Source: Hyphomicrobiaceae bacterium (GTDB taxonomy: Bacteria > Pseudomonadota > Alphaproteobacteria > Rhizobiales > Hyphomicrobiaceae). From it: 34,062 nucleotides of DNA. The notes under the pieces were generated by a model that saw only the letters and a program-made list of their open reading frames with translations, made no database searches and was not told where the DNA came from. Shown piece after piece: positions 23,492 to 32,021 of the stretch. The DNA lies in the NCBI GenBank assembly GCA_008933705.1, contig WBUN01000054.1, positions 1 through 34,062 on the forward strand, written 5' to 3'. The translations under genes and the position numbers were made by a program. The stretch's first letter is position 1. Each line of letters starts with the position of its first letter.

Positions 23492-25850
23492 GGGGCATCT
23501 CCTCCAGCATCTGGTCTCGTGTTTCGATTGGAGCACTGAGCGCGGGCGCAGGCCGGCATTCGGTCCGCTCCAGTTCCACGGTTATGGCTTCGAGCGACGC
23601 CGATCGCGGCTCCACGATGCCTATGATCGCAGCAGTGGTGTACCCACCCGCTCTCAAGGCCTTTACGCACGCCTGCGCGCGCTCCGAGGGAACGGACGCC
23701 AGCAGGCCACCGGCGGTCTGGGGGTCGAATAGAACTGGGTAGAGCGCGTGGCTCGCCGCCGCTTCCAGATTGCGGATTGCTCTGCGCAACCTGACATTCT
23801 GCGGCTGCAGCGAGGAAAAGATGCCTGCTGCCATGGTCTCCATAAGGCCATCGAGCAGCGGCACGCGTGGCAGCCACAGCGTGGCATCCACGCCCCCTGC
23901 CTTGACCATCTCAACGAGATGTCCGAGCAGCCCAAAACCTGTGACGTCGGTGGAAGCGCTCGCGCCATGCGCCTGCAGAATGCGTGCCGCGGCCCTGTTC
24001 GACAGCGTCATGTGCTCAATCGCCTGCATCACCCAGCGCGCTCTTGCCTTGCCCCGCATGTGCGCCGCCAGCAGCGCGCCCGTGCCGACCGGCTTGGTCA
24101 CGATCAAAGCATCGCCGGGCCGAAGGCCGCCCTTGCGCAGGGCGGCGTCGCGATCGACCAAGCCGTTGACGGCAAAGCCCAACGAAAGCTCGGCACCCTC
24201 ACTGGTATGGCCGCCCACCAGGGCACATTTCGCTTCGCGCAGGATCTGGTTGGCGCCGGCCATCATCTGCGCCAGATCCGCCTCGACCTTGGCCTCGATG
24301 CCGTAGGGGACAGTGGCGATGGCCAGCGCCGTCTGCGGCTCGGCGCCCATCGCATAGATGTCGCCCAGCGCGTGGTTGGCCGCAATCTTCCCAAACACAT
24401 ATGGGTCGTCGACAATGGCACGGAAGTAATCGACGGTATGGACCGACAGCCGATTTGCGCCCGTATCGACAATCGCGGCGTCGTCCGGCGCATCCAATCC
24501 CACCACGACGTCGTCACGCGCAGCGGGTTCGACCGTGCCGAGCGCGCGGGTCAGGATGGTTGCGCCGACCTTGGCGCCGCATCCGCCGCAGCGCATGGCC
24601 ATCGCCGAGATCTCCTTGACCGCCGCCTGATCGGCGATCGCTGGCACGGGCGCCTGGTCATGCTCTGCCATCTCCGGCAGCTCATTGAACTTCGCCATGA
24701 AGCGCCGGTCGATGCGATCCTTGAGCTTCCAGACCCATGCACCCTCGAAGGTGAAGCCGTTGCGAGCGCCCAGCGCGTATGGCTCGCCGGTCGTGATCAG
24801 ATAGAGCGCCTCGCGCTGAGGCTTGTAGGCTGCGAGGCGATGGCCGTTGAGGATGCGCCGCAGGTTGCCGGCCAGAGGCGGACCAGAGCGAACGGCATAG
24901 ACGCCGGATTTCGGCGGCGCGTGACCTTCGATCGCGGCGACATCACCGGCGGCGAATACTTCGGGATGCGAGACCGATTGCAGCGTCTCGTTCACCCTGA
25001 TGAAACCCTCGTCATCGAGAGCAAGCCCGGTCTGCGCAAGCCACCCCGCCGGCGCGGCGCGCGTCGTCCAGAAGACCTCGTCGAGCGCGATGGGGCCGTT
25101 CCCCTCGACGAGCACGGCGTCTGCGCGAACCTCGGATGCCTTGCCGCCGGCGACGACACTTATGCCCCTCTCGCGAAGCAGCTGGGCAAACCGCTGCCGC
25201 ATGCGCGGCGGAAACGTCGGCAGCAACTCGTCGCTGGAGGTGATCAAGGTGAAGAACAGTCCGGAGGGGTCGAAGCCGGCAGCAGCAACATCGCGCGTCA
25301 GACGCCGGTGCAGCGAAAGGAGCAGTTCCACGCCGCCGGCGCCGCCGCCAACCACGCCGATCCGAGCACGGCCCTGCGCTTTCAGCACCCGCGTACGCGC
25401 GGCCTCGAAGCGCTCGATGAAGCCGTCGATCGGCTTGACCGGAATAGCGTGCTCGGCGGCGCCCGGTATCTGTCGCGCGCTAGGCGTCGAGCCGATGTTG
25501 ATCGACAGGATGTCATAGGGCACCGGCGGGCGATCGCGGCAGATGACGCGCTTGCCCGCCAGATCCAGTCCGATCACCTCGCTATGATAGAGCCGGGCCT
25601 GGGCAAAGCGGCTCAGCGGCGCCGTGTCGATGTGCGCGGCATCGTAGTCGTATATGCCCGCGATCATCCCCGGCAGCATGCCGGAGTAAGGTGTGTGCAC
25701 CTGCCGGGTTATGAGCGTAAAGCGCACGCCGGGCATCGGGTTCATGCCAAACATGCGAAGCACGCCGACATGCGAGTGCCCGGCGCCAACCAGGACGATA
25801 TCTTTGAGGACTGGTGTTTGGGTTGCTTGCATGTCGCTTCGTTTTCCCAT
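23469..25850 (-). CDS. selD: Fused FAD/NADH dehydrogenase-like protein and selenophosphate synthetase (NDH-SelD)
   Basis: A 793-residue fusion. Residues about 15-390 are a type II NADH dehydrogenase-like flavoprotein: 'IVLVGAGHSHVGVL' (FAD), 'IGVVGGGAGGVELLLSL' near 165-180 (NADH), and 'VFAAGDVAAI'. Residues about 418-790 are SelD: Cys424 and Lys427 in 'CGGCGAKVG' match the catalytic Cys/Sec and Lys. 'DDAAIVDTG', 'TVDYFRAIVDDPYVFGKIAANHALGDIYAMG' and 'GGHTSEGAELSLGFAVNG' match the ATP and metal sites. Both cysteines near the active site are TGC codons, so it is not a selenoprotein. SelD makes selenophosphate from selenide and ATP; the fused reductase might supply selenide. This fusion is known in other bacteria and algae. 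It follows the transporter genes by three bases. An ATG at 25832 is an alternative start. Confidence 0.95.
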   Translation of the reverse strand: MGKRSDMQATQTPVLKDIVLVGAGHSHVGVLRMFGMNPMPGVRFTLITRQVHTPYSGMLPGMIAGIYDYDAAHIDTAPLSRFAQARLYHSEVIGLDLAGKRVICRDRPPVPYDILSINIGSTPSARQIPGAAEHAIPVKPIDGFIERFEAARTRVLKAQGRARIGVVGGGAGGVELLLSLHRRLTRDVAAAGFDPSGLFFTLITSSDELLPTFPPRMRQRFAQLLRERGISVVAGGKASEVRADAVLVEGNGPIALDEVFWTTRAAPAGWLAQTGLALDDEGFIRVNETLQSVSHPEVFAAGDVAAIEGHAPPKSGVYAVRSGPPLAGNLRRILNGHRLAAYKPQREALYLITTGEPYALGARNGFTFEGAWVWKLKDRIDRRFMAKFNELPEMAEHDQAPVPAIADQAAVKEISAMAMRCGGCGAKVGATILTRALGTVEPAARDDVVVGLDAPDDAAIVDTGANRLSVHTVDYFRAIVDDPYVFGKIAANHALGDIYAMGAEPQTALAIATVPYGIEAKVEADLAQMMAGANQILREAKCALVGGHTSEGAELSLGFAVNGLVDRDAALRKGGLRPGDALIVTKPVGTGALLAAHMRGKARARWVMQAIEHMTLSNRAAARILQAHGASASTDVTGFGLLGHLVEMVKAGGVDATLWLPRVPLLDGLMETMAAGIFSSLQPQNVRLRRAIRNLEAAASHALYPVLFDPQTAGGLLASVPSERAQACVKALRAGGYTTAAIIGIVEPRSASLEAITVELERTECRPAPALSAPIETRDQMLEEMPRAHQPVL

Positions 25851-25853
25851 CTC

Positions 25854-27359
25854 TCATCTTGCTGGCGCGTCGGCGAGCCGGGTTGCCAGCGTCGAAATGC
25901 GAAGCGCGTATCGCAGCCTGCGCGACAGACCGTCGATCAGCGCACATAACCCGACCGTGGCCAGGATCAGCACGACGGCGACGTCGAAGCGGAGCTCGGA
26001 GATGGCCGCGTCGACGTAGTAGCCGAGCGTTGCCACCCCGAGGATGCCGAAGATCGCGCTCTCGCGCACGATGATCTCCCAGCGATAGAGGTTGTAAGCC
26101 AGGAACTGCCCGAACAAGCGGGGAGTGGTGTCGTAGGCGTAGAGATTGAGCCCTTTCGGGGCGTCTGCACGGTAGTCGAGCGCGTCTGCATGCCGCCCCA
26201 TCAGATAGCCGACGATGGCGCCGTTGTGCACGGCGAGGGCGACGATCGCCGGCAGCATGGACGGCCCCAGCAGCTGCAACAACACGTAAGCCAGCACGTA
26301 TTCGGGCGTCGAGCGGACCACCACGAGCAGCACGCGGCCGGCGGGCTGACCGATGCGGCCGGCGAATTGGCGCGAGACCAGTGGAAACAGCAGAAGCGCG
26401 AGAATTCCCATGCCCACAAGAGCGATCTGCGCCAGCACGATGGTATTCCAGGCACCCGGCAGAACCTTGTTCCAGACGATTGGCTGGAGCCACGCCGCAA
26501 ACGCACTCCATGTCGCGACGCTGTCGAGGTCTCCAGTGCGCAACGGTGCCGGCACGATGTCGTGCGTGACGAACCGAGCAAGGTTGGAAAGCGAGGAACC
26601 GCCACCGATTCCTTCGGGCAGCAGCAGGAGGCTGCCGACGACGAGCAGAGGCACGGCGGTGGGCCGGGCCCAAAGCCGACGCGTGCCTATGAGCAGGTAG
26701 AACACACCGAGAAGCGCAGCGGCCTCGGCGTACTGGCCCTGCTTGAAATAGCTTTCGAGGTGGAAGCCGACCGTCGGAAGGCCGACGAAGCCGAGCACCA
26801 GCGTCGAGCGCAGGCCGCACTCGAGCCGATAGAGTGTGTAGGTCTTAAACCGCTCGGCGACCTCGGGCAGCCGCGCAAAGGCGAACGCAGAGATTGCCGA
26901 CGTGCCGCTGGGAAGCACTCTCTCGGCCGCGAGATCCGCCTCCTCGATCATCTCGGCGAAGACCTTGGCGAAGATGCCGGCGTACGGGATGGCGATGGCG
27001 AGCACCCCCGTGGCCGGGCCGAGGCCGAACACCTGGATGAGAAGCAGCGCCCAGAACAGCTCGTGAATCGAGCGCAAGACCATGGCCGACACGCGCACGG
27101 CGGCGAAGTGCGGAAAGGCAATGGCGAGCAGGAAGCCGGCGGTCGCGCCAATGCCGACGCCCACCACGGCAAAAGCCACGGTCCACACCACGCTCCACGC
27201 CTCTATGGACAGAAAGTCCGGGCGCAGCATGCCGCGCGCCAAGCGCAGCATCTCCCCCCACGGGTTCAGCGCAGTGACAGTGATGTCTGCAACCGCCAAG
27301 CATAACAGTGCACTGATCAGGAACAGCAGGCTGGTGTTGCCGAACGCGAGGCGATTCAC
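25854..27359 (-). CDS. PhnE-type ABC transporter permease, tandem fusion (putative selenate/selenite uptake)
   Basis: A 501-residue permease with two MetI-like membrane domains. Each carries a PhnE-like EAA loop: 'LECGLRSTLVLGFVGLPTVGFHLESYF' around residue 185, and 'VRESAIFGILGVATLGYYVDAAISEL' around 440. The usual PhnE is about 260-290 residues and works as a dimer; here both halves are one chain. The substrate is assumed from the neighbouring selD and the PhnD-like binding protein. The ATG overlaps the end of the ATPase gene by four bases, and selD begins three bases after its stop, so transporter and selD form one transcription unit. Confidence 0.9.
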   Translation of the reverse strand: MNRLAFGNTSLLFLISALLCLAVADITVTALNPWGEMLRLARGMLRPDFLSIEAWSVVWTVAFAVVGVGIGATAGFLLAIAFPHFAAVRVSAMVLRSIHELFWALLLIQVFGLGPATGVLAIAIPYAGIFAKVFAEMIEEADLAAERVLPSGTSAISAFAFARLPEVAERFKTYTLYRLECGLRSTLVLGFVGLPTVGFHLESYFKQGQYAEAAALLGVFYLLIGTRRLWARPTAVPLLVVGSLLLLPEGIGGGSSLSNLARFVTHDIVPAPLRTGDLDSVATWSAFAAWLQPIVWNKVLPGAWNTIVLAQIALVGMGILALLLFPLVSRQFAGRIGQPAGRVLLVVVRSTPEYVLAYVLLQLLGPSMLPAIVALAVHNGAIVGYLMGRHADALDYRADAPKGLNLYAYDTTPRLFGQFLAYNLYRWEIIVRESAIFGILGVATLGYYVDAAISELRFDVAVVLILATVGLCALIDGLSRRLRYALRISTLATRLADAPAR

Positions 27360-28027
27360 GGTTCGCCCCCGAAATGCTGCAGCAGGTCGTTGGCGGTGAG
27401 CCTGCTGGATGGCTCGTCGATGACCTTGCGCCCGTTCTCCAGGACGACGATGCGATCGGAGTGCTCAAGGGCATGATGCACGTCGTGCAGGGCAAGCACG
27501 AGGGTCTGATGCCGGGATTTCAGCAGCGACAGAACGTCGGCACCCTGCACGCGATCCAGCGCCGAAACCGGCTCGTCGCCGATGAGGATCGGGCGACCGT
27601 TATAGAGTGCACGCGCCACCGAGGTGCGCTGCTGCTGTCCACCCGACAGCGCCCCTGCCGCATCGAAGATCTCGTTGTCGAGACCAACGCTTGCAAGCAC
27701 GCTGCGCACCTCGGCCACGTCACAGGAAGCCGGCCATACGAGAGTGCGCAGATTGTAGGCGGTCGAATGGCGATCGAGCCGGCCCATGTACACGTTGTGA
27801 AACACCGACAGAGGCTTGACGAGCGCGGACGCCTGCGGAACGAGGGCCACGTCCGCGGGGCGCTGGCCGTAGAGCAGACCCAGAAGCGTAGATTTGCCGG
27901 CTCCACTGCGCCCCATGACGGCAATGTGCTCGTTGGCGCACACCGTGAGGTCGATATCGAAGAGGACGGGCCGACCATTGTAGCCGGCACACGCCCCTTT
28001 CAATTCGAACACAATGTCCCCGGTCAT
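27356..28027 (-). CDS. PhnC-type ABC transporter ATPase
   Basis: A 223-residue ABC ATPase with Walker A 'GRSGAGKST', Q-loop 'ALVPQASALVKPLSVFHNV', signature 'LSGGQQQR', Walker B 'PILIGDEP' and switch His in 'LALHDVHHALEHSD'. The PhnC-like region after the Q-loop ('NVYMGRLDRHS') supports phosphonate/phosphite-type uptake systems. It is slightly shorter than typical PhnC. It lies between the binding-protein and permease genes of the same operon and energises uptake of the same oxyanion. Confidence 0.92.
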   Translation of the reverse strand: MTGDIVFELKGACAGYNGRPVLFDIDLTVCANEHIAVMGRSGAGKSTLLGLLYGQRPADVALVPQASALVKPLSVFHNVYMGRLDRHSTAYNLRTLVWPASCDVAEVRSVLASVGLDNEIFDAAGALSGGQQQRTSVARALYNGRPILIGDEPVSALDRVQGADVLSLLKSRHQTLVLALHDVHHALEHSDRIVVLENGRKVIDEPSSRLTANDLLQHFGGEP

Positions 28028-28054
28028 GCGACGACGCTCGCCCGCAGTTCGCAG

Positions 28055-28921
28055 CTAGTTGATGAGCCCGGTGAGTTTGCCGACGTCCTCGATCGCCTTG
28101 TAGTCATCGTTCTTCGCCGAAATGAACTTCGTCCGGTCGAAGATGGAGAGCAGCTTGGGATCGTCGATGCCGAGGATCGCGGCCTGCAGCCGGGCGGTGA
28201 ACCCTGCACCGAACGTCTTGTCCATGTCCCCGCGCGCCACCCAGTGGTAGTCGGGATAGGTCGGCGTCTCCCAGATGACCGACACGGCCTTGGTGTCGAC
28301 CTTGCCGCTCTTGACCTCCTGGTCCCAAACAAGGTGGTTGAGCACGCCGACCTGATAAGCGCCCGACTGCACCAGCTGAATGGTGCGGCTGTGATCGCCC
28401 GAGTAACCGACGCGCGAGAACGCCTTCTCGGGTTCCTTGCTGAGCGCCTGGCGGATGAAGTGCTCGGGGAAGAGGCGACCCGAGGTCGAGGCACGCGCCC
28501 CGAAGGTGAAGGTCTTGCCTTCGATATCCTTCGGAAAGCCCTTCGTCAGATTCAGGCCTGTCGAGACATGGGCGATGATGTAGCTCTTGAATGCAACGTC
28601 CTCCGCACCCTGGGCGATCGCCTGTGAGCCAGGCACGGCAAGCCGCGCCTGTACGCCGGTCAGCCCACCGAACCAGGCAAACTGCACTTGGTTGTTGGTG
28701 AAGGCCGTCACAGCGGCGGGATAGCTCTTGACCGGAAGATATTTGACCGGAACGCCGAGCTTGCTCTCGAAATACTTGGCGTACTGAGTGAACCGCTCAA
28801 CGAGGCGGGTCTCATCCTCGTCAGGGATAGCCGTGAACACCAGCGTGGGTTGCTCGGCGTGTGCGACGCCTACGGAGAGAACGCTCGCCAACGCAATTGC
28901 AAGAATCGATCGTTTGAACAT
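28055..28921 (-). CDS. PhnD-like periplasmic binding protein of the selD-linked transporter
   Basis: A 288-residue protein: signal peptide (residues about 1-22, ending AHA), then 'LVFTAIPDEDETRLVERFTQYAKYFESKLG', 'VQFAWFGGLTGVQAR' and 'FGARASTSGRLFPEHFI', typical of the phosphonate/phosphite PhnD superfamily. From memory, family databases label the clade next to selD as putative selenate transporter binding proteins; I know of no direct proof of substrate. The ATG at 28921 has GGGGAG four bases upstream; the open frame to 29053 lacks homology. It leads the phnDCE-like/selD/doxD operon. Phosphite or another oxyanion is a possible alternative ligand. Confidence 0.9.
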   Translation of the reverse strand: MFKRSILAIALASVLSVGVAHAEQPTLVFTAIPDEDETRLVERFTQYAKYFESKLGVPVKYLPVKSYPAAVTAFTNNQVQFAWFGGLTGVQARLAVPGSQAIAQGAEDVAFKSYIIAHVSTGLNLTKGFPKDIEGKTFTFGARASTSGRLFPEHFIRQALSKEPEKAFSRVGYSGDHSRTIQLVQSGAYQVGVLNHLVWDQEVKSGKVDTKAVSVIWETPTYPDYHWVARGDMDKTFGAGFTARLQAAILGIDDPKLLSIFDRTKFISAKNDDYKAIEDVGKLTGLIN

Positions 28922-29075
28922 TGCACTCCCCAGTTCCTGCAAGCAGGGCGGCTTGGCTGGCGCAATGGCCGGCGCCGCACACGCGACAATGATGGCCGCC
29001 GGGACGTCTGTCGCTACACAAGTCGCCCCGATCGGCTCACGCCTGCGTGACACTTCGCGAACAGGGAAGAAAAGG

Positions 29076-29894
29076 TTACAGAACCTGCGCCATCCCGACG
29101 AAAGCCACGCCGGAAAGGCCGATCGGCCCCGTGCCCAGCCGCGCCTCGAGATTATCGATGAGCCGCTGCAGAACGGCCGCTTCGCGCCGGCCGAGGCCCG
29201 CCATCATGGCGGCCATGCCTGGCGCAAAGCGGATGCGCTCTGCGAGCCAACGTGCCGAGCGTGCCTCGAGGCGGGCCGTCACTGTCGTGATCGCCGGCTC
29301 CCTCAGGCCGGCTGCTCTGAACAGCGCCCGAAAGTCGCTCTCCTCCCGGTAGCGCAACTGGGCCGGCAACGGCGCCGGGGGCTGCTCCGGCCAGATCGAC
29401 TGGATGGCCGCCCGCAGTTCAGCCGCCAACTCGTAGTTCTGCGGTTGCGTCCAAGTCACGACGAAAACCGGCCCACCGGGGCGCACCACGCGTCGCATCT
29501 CCGCCAAGCCACGGGCGGCATCCGGAAACAGGATGATCCCCAGCACCGACAGCGCGGCGTCGAAGGTTGCCTCCTCCAATTGCAGCGCCTGACCGTCCAT
29601 GGCTTGCGCATCCACCGAAAGGCCGCGCTCGGCCGCTCTTGCCAGGATGCGGTCGACCATACGGGGTGATGCGTCGATCGCCGTGACCCGCAGACCTTGC
29701 TCGGCCATGGCAAGCGCGGCTCCACCACTGCCCGCGCCCACATCGAGCACCGAGCGGCCACGGGCAAGGCCGAGCATCGAGATCGCGGCCTGCGCGAATT
29801 GCAGGGTGAAAGGCTCGAACACCGTCTCGTACACACAGACGTGATCGTCCCATCGCTGGGGCTGCTGGTCGGGCTGGGGGTCTGTCGGTAACAT
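29076..29894 (-). CDS. Class I SAM-dependent methyltransferase
   Basis: A 272-residue methyltransferase with motif I 'VLDVGAGSGGAALAMAEQG', 'AIDASPRMVDRIL', 'EEATFDAALSVLGIILFPD' and 'EMRRVVRPGGPVFVVTW'. It is of the methyltransferase 11/25 type and unlike the first methyltransferase in its N- and C-terminal parts. The start at 29894 has GAGG four bases upstream. It ends 154 bp before the binding-protein gene and is divergent from the radical SAM gene. The substrate is unknown; methylation of a selenium or sulfur compound would suit the context but is only inference. Confidence 0.87.
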   Translation of the reverse strand: MLPTDPQPDQQPQRWDDHVCVYETVFEPFTLQFAQAAISMLGLARGRSVLDVGAGSGGAALAMAEQGLRVTAIDASPRMVDRILARAAERGLSVDAQAMDGQALQLEEATFDAALSVLGIILFPDAARGLAEMRRVVRPGGPVFVVTWTQPQNYELAAELRAAIQSIWPEQPPAPLPAQLRYREESDFRALFRAAGLREPAITTVTARLEARSARWLAERIRFAPGMAAMMAGLGRREAAVLQRLIDNLEARLGTGPIGLSGVAFVGMAQVL

Positions 29895-29934
29895 TTTGCC
29901 TCGTTTGCCCGAAATGGTGTGGGCTGGCTGGACG

Positions 29935-29953
29935 TGCACGAGCTGTGCGTGCA
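29935..29953. promoter_or_regulatory. Inverted repeat in the divergent methyltransferase/radical SAM intergenic region
   Basis: TGCACG-N7-CGTGCA lies in the 102-bp region between the two divergent starts. Six-base arms and a seven-base spacer suit a dimeric repressor site. In a GC-rich genome such a repeat can occur by chance. Confidence 0.3.
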
Positions 29954-29996
29954 GCTATGCCAATTTCGTCCGTCGTCGCGTCGCGAGCAAGCCTTG

Positions 29997-31049
29997 ATGA
30001 CCGCTCCCACTGCAGCACCAAAGCTGTCGAGCCAAGCCAGCACCACCGCTTTTGCGCTCGGCCTCGGCCTGACCAACGAGTGCAATCTGGCGTGTGCCTT
30101 CTGCTACCGTGACGCCTCTCGCGTCGACCGGCTGACACTTGAGCAGGTGCGCTCCGTGATGGAACGCATTCCGGTCCGGTCGGTCAATCTCGGCACGGGC
30201 GAGAACGGCCTGCATCCCGAGTTCCTGCCGATTCTTGCGTACTTGCGCGCACAGCCGATCAAGCTCACCATGACCACCAACGGCTATTCGGTGGCCGTCA
30301 TACCCGACGCCGACCTCGCTTCTTTCAAGGACATAGAATTCTCCCTCGACTACCCCACCGAGGCCGAGCAGGATAACCAGCGCGGCCCCGGCAATTGGCG
30401 GCTGGTGCATGAGCAGGCCGCCCGCTGCCGGCGCCTCGGCGTGCCCGTCACCTTCATTGCCGTGATGATGCAGTCGAACTTCGACCGCCTTGCCGACATT
30501 GCCGCACTCGCAAAGGCCTACGACGGCCCGCTGAGGGTAAACGTCTATCAATCGGTGCGGACCGACAAATTTGCCCTCACCTACGAGCAGTACTGGTCCG
30601 GATTCGAGCAGCTGTTCGAGCAGACCGATGTCATCGCCATCGGCGAGCCTCTCGTGCGCGCCATGGCCGGTCTTCCTCCACGCCGCGGTGGATGCGGCGT
30701 GGCGACGGTGAGGGTTACGCCGCGCGCCACCGTACAGCCGTGCGTCTACTGGCCCGGCGGCGGCGCACCCCTCGACATCCTGCTCGAGGCAGGCCCCGAG
30801 GTGGCGGCCACCAAGCCGTTTGCGGACGCCCGCTCCGTGCCCGAAGCGTGTGCCGGCTGCCATCACTTGGCTGCCTGCAGCGGCGGGTGCGCCGGCCGGC
30901 GCCGCCTGATGGGAGCACTCGGCGAGCCCGACCCCTATTGCCCGGTCGTGCGGGGCGAGCAGCACCGGCTCGCCATTCACCAGGCGGCGGCACGCGAGAT
31001 GCCCAAGCTCGAGAGCGCCTGCACGACCATCGTCGTCGCCCGCGATTGA
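29997..31049 (+). CDS. Radical SAM protein with SPASM-like C-terminal cysteines
   Basis: A 350-residue radical SAM protein. The cluster motif C29-N-L-A-C33-A-F-C36 is followed by 'VRSVNLGTGENGLHPEF' (the GGE-motif region) and 'LTMTTNGYSV'. After 'GGCGVATVRVTPRATVQPCVYW', the segment 'CAGCHHLAACSGGCAGRR' and 'DPYC' give enough cysteines for at least one auxiliary cluster. SPASM proteins often modify peptides or small molecules by C-S or C-C bond formation. The ATG at 29997 has a poor ribosome site; a TTG lies three bases upstream, and the frame is open from 29919. No short precursor peptide gene is evident nearby. The product is unknown. Confidence 0.88.
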   Translation: MTAPTAAPKLSSQASTTAFALGLGLTNECNLACAFCYRDASRVDRLTLEQVRSVMERIPVRSVNLGTGENGLHPEFLPILAYLRAQPIKLTMTTNGYSVAVIPDADLASFKDIEFSLDYPTEAEQDNQRGPGNWRLVHEQAARCRRLGVPVTFIAVMMQSNFDRLADIAALAKAYDGPLRVNVYQSVRTDKFALTYEQYWSGFEQLFEQTDVIAIGEPLVRAMAGLPPRRGGCGVATVRVTPRATVQPCVYWPGGGAPLDILLEAGPEVAATKPFADARSVPEACAGCHHLAACSGGCAGRRRLMGALGEPDPYCPVVRGEQHRLAIHQAAAREMPKLESACTTIVVARD

Positions 31050-31059
31050 GGCAGCGGGT

Positions 31060-31479
31060 TCACCGGGCTGGATCAAAGTGGATCGCCAGGACACGTGCGG
31101 TTCCCGCGCCGGCGTTCTTGACGTTGTGCATTTCGCGGGCGGGGCGCCAGAACGCCTGGCCGGCACGGAGGACGTTGCGGCCACGTGCCGTTTCCTCGAC
31201 CAGCTCCCCTTCGATCACCGCCAGGATGACGGGACCGGGGTGCTCATGCGCGCCCGTCTCGGCGCCCGGGTCCCAGCGGTCATCGCGCACCTCGATGTTG
31301 GCCGGCAGCGGTATGTCCGCCACGCGCTGCTGCATTACGACCTGGACGCGCATCTGCGGCGCGGCCTGCGAAAGCGCGAAGCCCAGCGGAAAGCCGATAG
31401 CACCACCCACAAGGAACAACGGAGCCGCAAAGCATATGTGCCGCACGGTGAATGCTCCCCTGCTGGACCGCCGCTTCAT
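31060..31479 (-). CDS. Membrane-anchored or secreted cupin-domain protein
   Basis: A 139-residue protein with an N-terminal hydrophobic segment (residues about 14-38), either a signal anchor or signal peptide, then a single cupin domain. Motif 1 is 'AHEHPGPVILAVIEGEL' (His78, His80) and motif 2 'GQAFWRPAREMHNVKN' (His118). The glutamate that usually follows the HxH pair is absent at its usual place, so the metal site may have three histidines. Small cupins bind metals or act as dioxygenases or sensors. The ATG overlaps the end of the peroxiredoxin-like gene (ATGA) with GAGG upstream. It is convergent with the radical SAM gene. Confidence 0.83.
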   Translation of the reverse strand: MKRRSSRGAFTVRHICFAAPLFLVGGAIGFPLGFALSQAAPQMRVQVVMQQRVADIPLPANIEVRDDRWDPGAETGAHEHPGPVILAVIEGELVEETARGRNVLRAGQAFWRPAREMHNVKNAGAGTARVLAIHFDPAR

Positions 31480-32021
31480 TCGGTGACCTCGCCGCGAGCG
31501 GGATAGCGTCCCGCGACCGCCATTTCGATGGCGTGCAGAATTTCCTCGAAGCACGGCCGTCCGAAGGGCATCGACTGCACCGATGCGAAGTAGAGGGTGT
31601 GATCCGGGCGAACGAGGAACAGCGCGGGCTCCGCGAACATCGCCGGCTCCTCGAGGCCGAGCGACGTGCGACCGCATCCGCGCGAAACGTAGAGACCCCA
31701 TTCCCGAGCCTGGGGCAGTGACAGCCCGTAGGCGACGCAGAGATCCGTGAGCCCCCAGTCCGCCTCGGCCGCGCACGCGCGCTCGGCGCTGTCCATCGAT
31801 ACGGCGATCGGTGTCACGCCCAGCCTGCTGAAGGCCGCGTGCATCGATTGCAGCCGGCCAAGATAGTCCCGGCAAACCGAGCAGTGCCTGCCGCGATAGA
31901 ACGCCACCATCGTGAAATGCTCGGGCTTCTGATCGGATAGCCGCCAGCTCCCGCCGCCAGCCAGCGGCAGGGACAGGTCCGGTACACGCTGCCGGGGAAT
32001 GAGATGTCCGATCGGATCCAT
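31476..32021 (-). CDS. Peroxiredoxin-like thioredoxin-fold protein (AhpC/TSA type) with CxxC
   Basis: A 181-residue thioredoxin-fold protein. The active site sits in 'MVAFYRGRHCSVCRDYLGRL' (Cys47, Cys50), the 'YRGxHCPVCR' type of peroxiredoxin-like proteins. 'VTPIAVSMDSAE' and the 'PALFLVRPDHTLYFASVQSMPFGRP' segment are characteristic. Related proteins in selenium-using bacteria can have selenocysteine in this motif; here both codons are ordinary cysteine (TGC and TGT). No signal peptide is visible, so it is probably cytoplasmic. It overlaps the cupin gene and may reduce or transfer sulfur/selenium species, or simply remove peroxides. Confidence 0.87.
   Translation of the reverse strand: MDPIGHLIPRQRVPDLSLPLAGGGSWRLSDQKPEHFTMVAFYRGRHCSVCRDYLGRLQSMHAAFSRLGVTPIAVSMDSAERACAAEADWGLTDLCVAYGLSLPQAREWGLYVSRGCGRTSLGLEEPAMFAEPALFLVRPDHTLYFASVQSMPFGRPCFEEILHAIEMAVAGRYPARGEVTE

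Noticed and set aside
23748-25949. 733-codon plus-strand open frame opposite the NDH-SelD gene
   Set aside because: It has no recognisable domains and mirrors a well-conserved gene; long antisense frames are expected in GC-rich coding DNA.
27374-28627. 417-codon plus-strand open frame opposite the transporter genes
   Set aside because: Shadow of the ATPase and binding-protein genes; no motifs.
31869-31889. Possible selenocysteine in the peroxiredoxin-like active site
   Set aside because: The codons in the CxxC motif are TGC and TGT, not TGA; the SelD active-site codons are also TGC.
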